The notes beneath the pieces were generated by a model. It worked only from the letters and a program-made list of their open reading frames with translations, did not search any database and was not told the DNA's origin. A program made the translations under genes and the position numbers. Of a stretch of DNA of 64,000 nucleotides, positions 61,471 through 64,000 are shown piece after piece. Positions within the stretch are counted from its first letter, which is position 1. Each line of letters opens with the position of its first letter. The stretch comes from Lachnospiraceae bacterium NE2001 (GTDB taxonomy: Bacteria; Bacillota; Clostridia; Lachnospirales; Lachnospiraceae), in NCBI GenBank assembly GCA_900110635.1, contig FOEK01000011.1, forward strand, positions 62,001-126,000. The letters are read 5' to 3'.

Positions 61471-64000
61471 ATGAGACAGTTTACTTCAAAAGAACTAAGA
61501 AAAACCTGGATTGATTTCTATAAGGAGAGAGGTCACGTAGATGTAGGTGCTGTATCACTTGTATCTGACGGATCTACAGGTGTTATGTTTAACGTAGCTG
61601 GTATGCAGCCGCTGATGCCTTATCTTCTTGGAGAGAAGCATCCAATGGGTACTAGACTCTGCAACGTTCAGGGATGCGTACGTACAAATGATATCGACTC
61701 TGTAGGTGATAAGAGCCACGTTACCTTCTTCGAGATGATGGGTAGCTGGAGTCTTGGAGATTACTTCAAGGAGGAGAGATGTAAGTGGAGCTTTGAACTG
61801 CTTACAGAGGTTTTCGGTTTTGACAGAGATCATCTTGCATCAACTGTTTTTGCTGGTGATGAGAATGCTCCTCGTGATGAAGAGGGCGCTCAGTTCAGAA
61901 TCGCTTCTGGATTTAAGCCAGAGAATATCTATTATCTCGGTGCTGATGATAACTGGTGGGGACTTGAGTATGGTCCTTGTGGTCCTGACAGCGAGATGTT
62001 CTATATAGCAGATGTAGATGATTGTGGCCCAGACTGTGGTCCTGGCTGTGATTGTGGTAAATATACAGAGCTTGGTAACGACGTTTTCATGCAGTATGAG
62101 AAGCACCATGATGGTACACTTACTCCACTTAAGCAGAAGAACGTTGATACAGGCTGGGGTCTTGAGAGAATCCTTGCATTTCTTAATGGGACAAAGGATG
62201 TTTATCAGACAGACCTCTTTACTGATGCGATTGCATTTATCGAAGGTGCTTCAGGTACCAAGTATAATGCTGATGAGAAGCTTACAAAGTCTATGAGAAT
62301 CCTTGCAGACCATATGCGTACTTCAGTTATGCTTATTGGTGATGCTGCAAAGCTTCTTCCTTCAAATGTGGGCGCTGGCTATGTTCTTAGAAGACTTATC
62401 AGACGTGCAGTTCGTCACGGACGTACACTTGGTCTTAATAAAGAGAATCTTCTTGATCTTGCTAAAATCTATATCGATAAGGTATATGATGACAGCTATC
62501 CACTTCTTACAAAGAATCGTGATTTTATCATTACTGAGCTTGGTAAGGAAATTTCCAGATTCGAGAGTACACTCGAAAATGGTATGAAAGAGTTTAACAA
62601 GATTCTTGGCGAGAAGAAGGCTTCTGGCGCTAAGGAAATCGATGGCGATTCAGCATTTTATCTTTATGATACATTTGGCTTCCCTATTGAGCTTACTGTG
62701 GAGATGGCAGGAGAGGAAGGTCTTTCTGTAGATGAGGCTGGATTTGAGAAAGCTATGGAAGCTGCTAAGCAGAAGGCTAGAGAGAATCAGAACTTTTCTC
62801 AGACACTTGTTGCAAGTGATGATATATTCGCTGGACTTTCAGATGATGTAACAACAGAGTTCACTGGTTACGATAAGACATCTGATACAGCCGAGATTGC
62901 TGCTCTTGCGAATGAAACAGAGATGGTTGATTCTCTTGCTGAAGGTGCTAAGGGTACAGTTATTACTAAGACCACACCTTTCTATGCAACAATGGGTGGT
63001 CAGACAGGTGATACCGGTGTGATCGAGACTGATTCAGCTACATTTAAGGTTGAAGATACTCAGAAGCTTAAGGGCGGTAGAGTTGCTCACGTAGGTTATG
63101 TTGTCAGCGGTACTCTTAAATCTGGCGCAAAAGCTGAGATGAAGGTTGATGCAGACAGACGTTCACTTATCTGTAAGAACCATTCAGCTACACACCTTCT
63201 ACAGAAGGCTCTTAAGACTGTTCTTGGTGATCACGTTGAGCAGGCTGGTTCACTTGTAACTGACGGAAGACTTCGTTTTGACTTCTCTCATAATCAGGCA
63301 ATGACTGCAGAAGAGATTAAAGAGGTTGAGGCTATTGTAAATAAAGAGATTGGTGAGGATCTTAAGGTTCGCACTGATGTAATGTCTCTAGATGAGGCTA
63401 AGAAGACTGGCGCTATGGCTCTCTTTGGTGAGAAGTATGGCGAGACAGTTCGTGTTGTAAATATGGGTGACTGGTCAATCGAGCTTTGTGGTGGTACACA
63501 TGTTCCTCACACAAGCGTAATCGGTTCATTCAAGATCGTATCTGAGCAGGGTATCGCTGCAGGTGTTAGACGTATTGAGGCTCTTACATCTGTTGGTGCT
63601 GCAGCATATTATGCAGATGTTGAGGATAGACTTAATGCTGCTGCAAAGGCTGCAAAGACAGAGCCTGCTAAGCTTACAGAGAAGATTCAGTCTCTTATGG
63701 ATGAGATTAAGGCTCTTCAGTCTGAGAACCAGAGTCTTAAGGATAAAATGGCAAAGGCAGCCGCATCATCTGCTGAAGATGCAGTTGTAGAGGTTGGCGA
63801 CGTTAAAGTACTTCCTATGGCTGTACAGGGCGTTGATCCAAATGCTCTTAGAAATCTTGGCGATGATTATAAGGCTAAACTTGGCAAGGCTGTAGTTATC
63901 ATGGCATCAGATATGGGCGGCAAAGTCAGTCTTGTAGTTATGGCATCTGATGATGCTGTGGCAGCTGGTGTTCATGCTGGAAATATCATCAAGGCTATTG
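61471..64000 (+). CDS. alaS: Alanine-tRNA ligase (3' end beyond the window)
   Basis: 843 codons are visible of an expected 870-880; the gene runs off the end. The catalytic core has FNVAGMQPLMPYLLG, RVRTNDID-type motif and GDYFKEE; the editing domain has HSATHLLQ (His571, His575) and CGGTH (Cys673, His677). A cysteine-rich insertion with Cys185, Cys189, Cys193 and Cys195 (DCGPDCGPGCDCGKY) lies in the aminoacylation domain and may bind metal. The C-terminal C-Ala domain is beginning. AGAAGGAGAG precedes ATG 61471. Confidence 0.96.
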   Translation, partial: MRQFTSKELRKTWIDFYKERGHVDVGAVSLVSDGSTGVMFNVAGMQPLMPYLLGEKHPMGTRLCNVQGCVRTNDIDSVGDKSHVTFFEMMGSWSLGDYFKEERCKWSFELLTEVFGFDRDHLASTVFAGDENAPRDEEGAQFRIASGFKPENIYYLGADDNWWGLEYGPCGPDSEMFYIADVDDCGPDCGPGCDCGKYTELGNDVFMQYEKHHDGTLTPLKQKNVDTGWGLERILAFLNGTKDVYQTDLFTDAIAFIEGASGTKYNADEKLTKSMRILADHMRTSVMLIGDAAKLLPSNVGAGYVLRRLIRRAVRHGRTLGLNKENLLDLAKIYIDKVYDDSYPLLTKNRDFIITELGKEISRFESTLENGMKEFNKILGEKKASGAKEIDGDSAFYLYDTFGFPIELTVEMAGEEGLSVDEAGFEKAMEAAKQKARENQNFSQTLVASDDIFAGLSDDVTTEFTGYDKTSDTAEIAALANETEMVDSLAEGAKGTVITKTTPFYATMGGQTGDTGVIETDSATFKVEDTQKLKGGRVAHVGYVVSGTLKSGAKAEMKVDADRRSLICKNHSATHLLQKALKTVLGDHVEQAGSLVTDGRLRFDFSHNQAMTAEEIKEVEAIVNKEIGEDLKVRTDVMSLDEAKKTGAMALFGEKYGETVRVVNMGDWSIELCGGTHVPHTSVIGSFKIVSEQGIAAGVRRIEALTSVGAAAYYADVEDRLNAAAKAAKTEPAKLTEKIQSLMDEIKALQSENQSLKDKMAKAAASSAEDAVVEVGDVKVLPMAVQGVDPNALRNLGDDYKAKLGKAVVIMASDMGGKVSLVVMASDDAVAAGVHAGNIIKAI

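Overview
This is 64 kb of low-GC, Gram-positive chromosome with about 60 protein genes, all read on the + strand. Gene orders and families point to an anaerobic, butyrate-forming Clostridia of the Lachnospiraceae type. The signs are the rplS-lepB-rbgA-rnhB-yraN, der-plsY-gpsA, rpmF-plsX-rnc-smc-ftsY and rplU-prp-rpmA-obg blocks, an IspH-ribosomal protein S1 fusion, a Prp-cleaved L27, an EtfA end next to a sodium-pumping decarboxylase, and a GH9 cellulase with cell-wall-binding repeats. A Coprococcus or Butyrivibrio relative would fit, but genus is an inference. I saw no tRNA, rRNA, CRISPR array, transposase, integrase or phage gene.

Layout. 1-115: end of etfA. 364-6036: a biotin-dependent, membrane-bound decarboxylase or transcarboxylase operon (acyl-CoA carboxyltransferase, lipoprotein-OadG fusion, biotin carrier, OadB-type sodium pump, OadA/PycB-type carboxyltransferase). 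6197-11425: FAD oxidoreductase, ROK fructokinase, cmk and ispH-rpsA. 11631-15806: rplS, two signal peptidases flanking rbgA, rnhB, yraN. 15883-22549: der, plsY, gpsA, scpA, scpB, a metallophosphoesterase and an L,D-transpeptidase. 22618-24200: ilvN-ilvC. 24280-30875: AIM24 protein, a zinc-finger membrane protein, polA, coaE, a diguanylate cyclase. 30992-40982: ackA, rpmF, plsX, rnc, smc, ftsY, threonine dehydratase, an MBL-fold hydrolase. 41140-44200: ACT protein, DUF711 protein, RNase E/G. 44295-50196: an accessory block (nitroreductase, TetR, leucine-rich-repeat surface protein, GH9 cellulase, HAD phosphatase) lying between RNase E/G and rplU, which are often adjacent. 50373-54857: rplU, prp, rpmA, obg, yhbY, nadD, yqeK, rsfS. 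55297-60074: hisZ-hisG-hisD-hisB-hisIE. 60102-64000: a repeat-rich membrane protein and most of alaS.

Most genes are housekeeping and tightly packed, so the unusual content is mostly between genes. Three families of palindromic intergenic elements recur: (a) hairpins with a GGGGAC core and variable arms, inserted just after stop codons; (b) CTTCCCC...GATGAGG repeats, one carrying a nested second palindrome; (c) a two-copy element of roughly 150-170 bp whose outer arms differ in sequence between copies yet still pair, which suggests a conserved structure. Other points of interest are the composition of the sodium-pump operon, a promoter with two TetR operators, a shared extended -10 motif at cmk and der, and a possible hairpin switch ahead of the cellulase gene.
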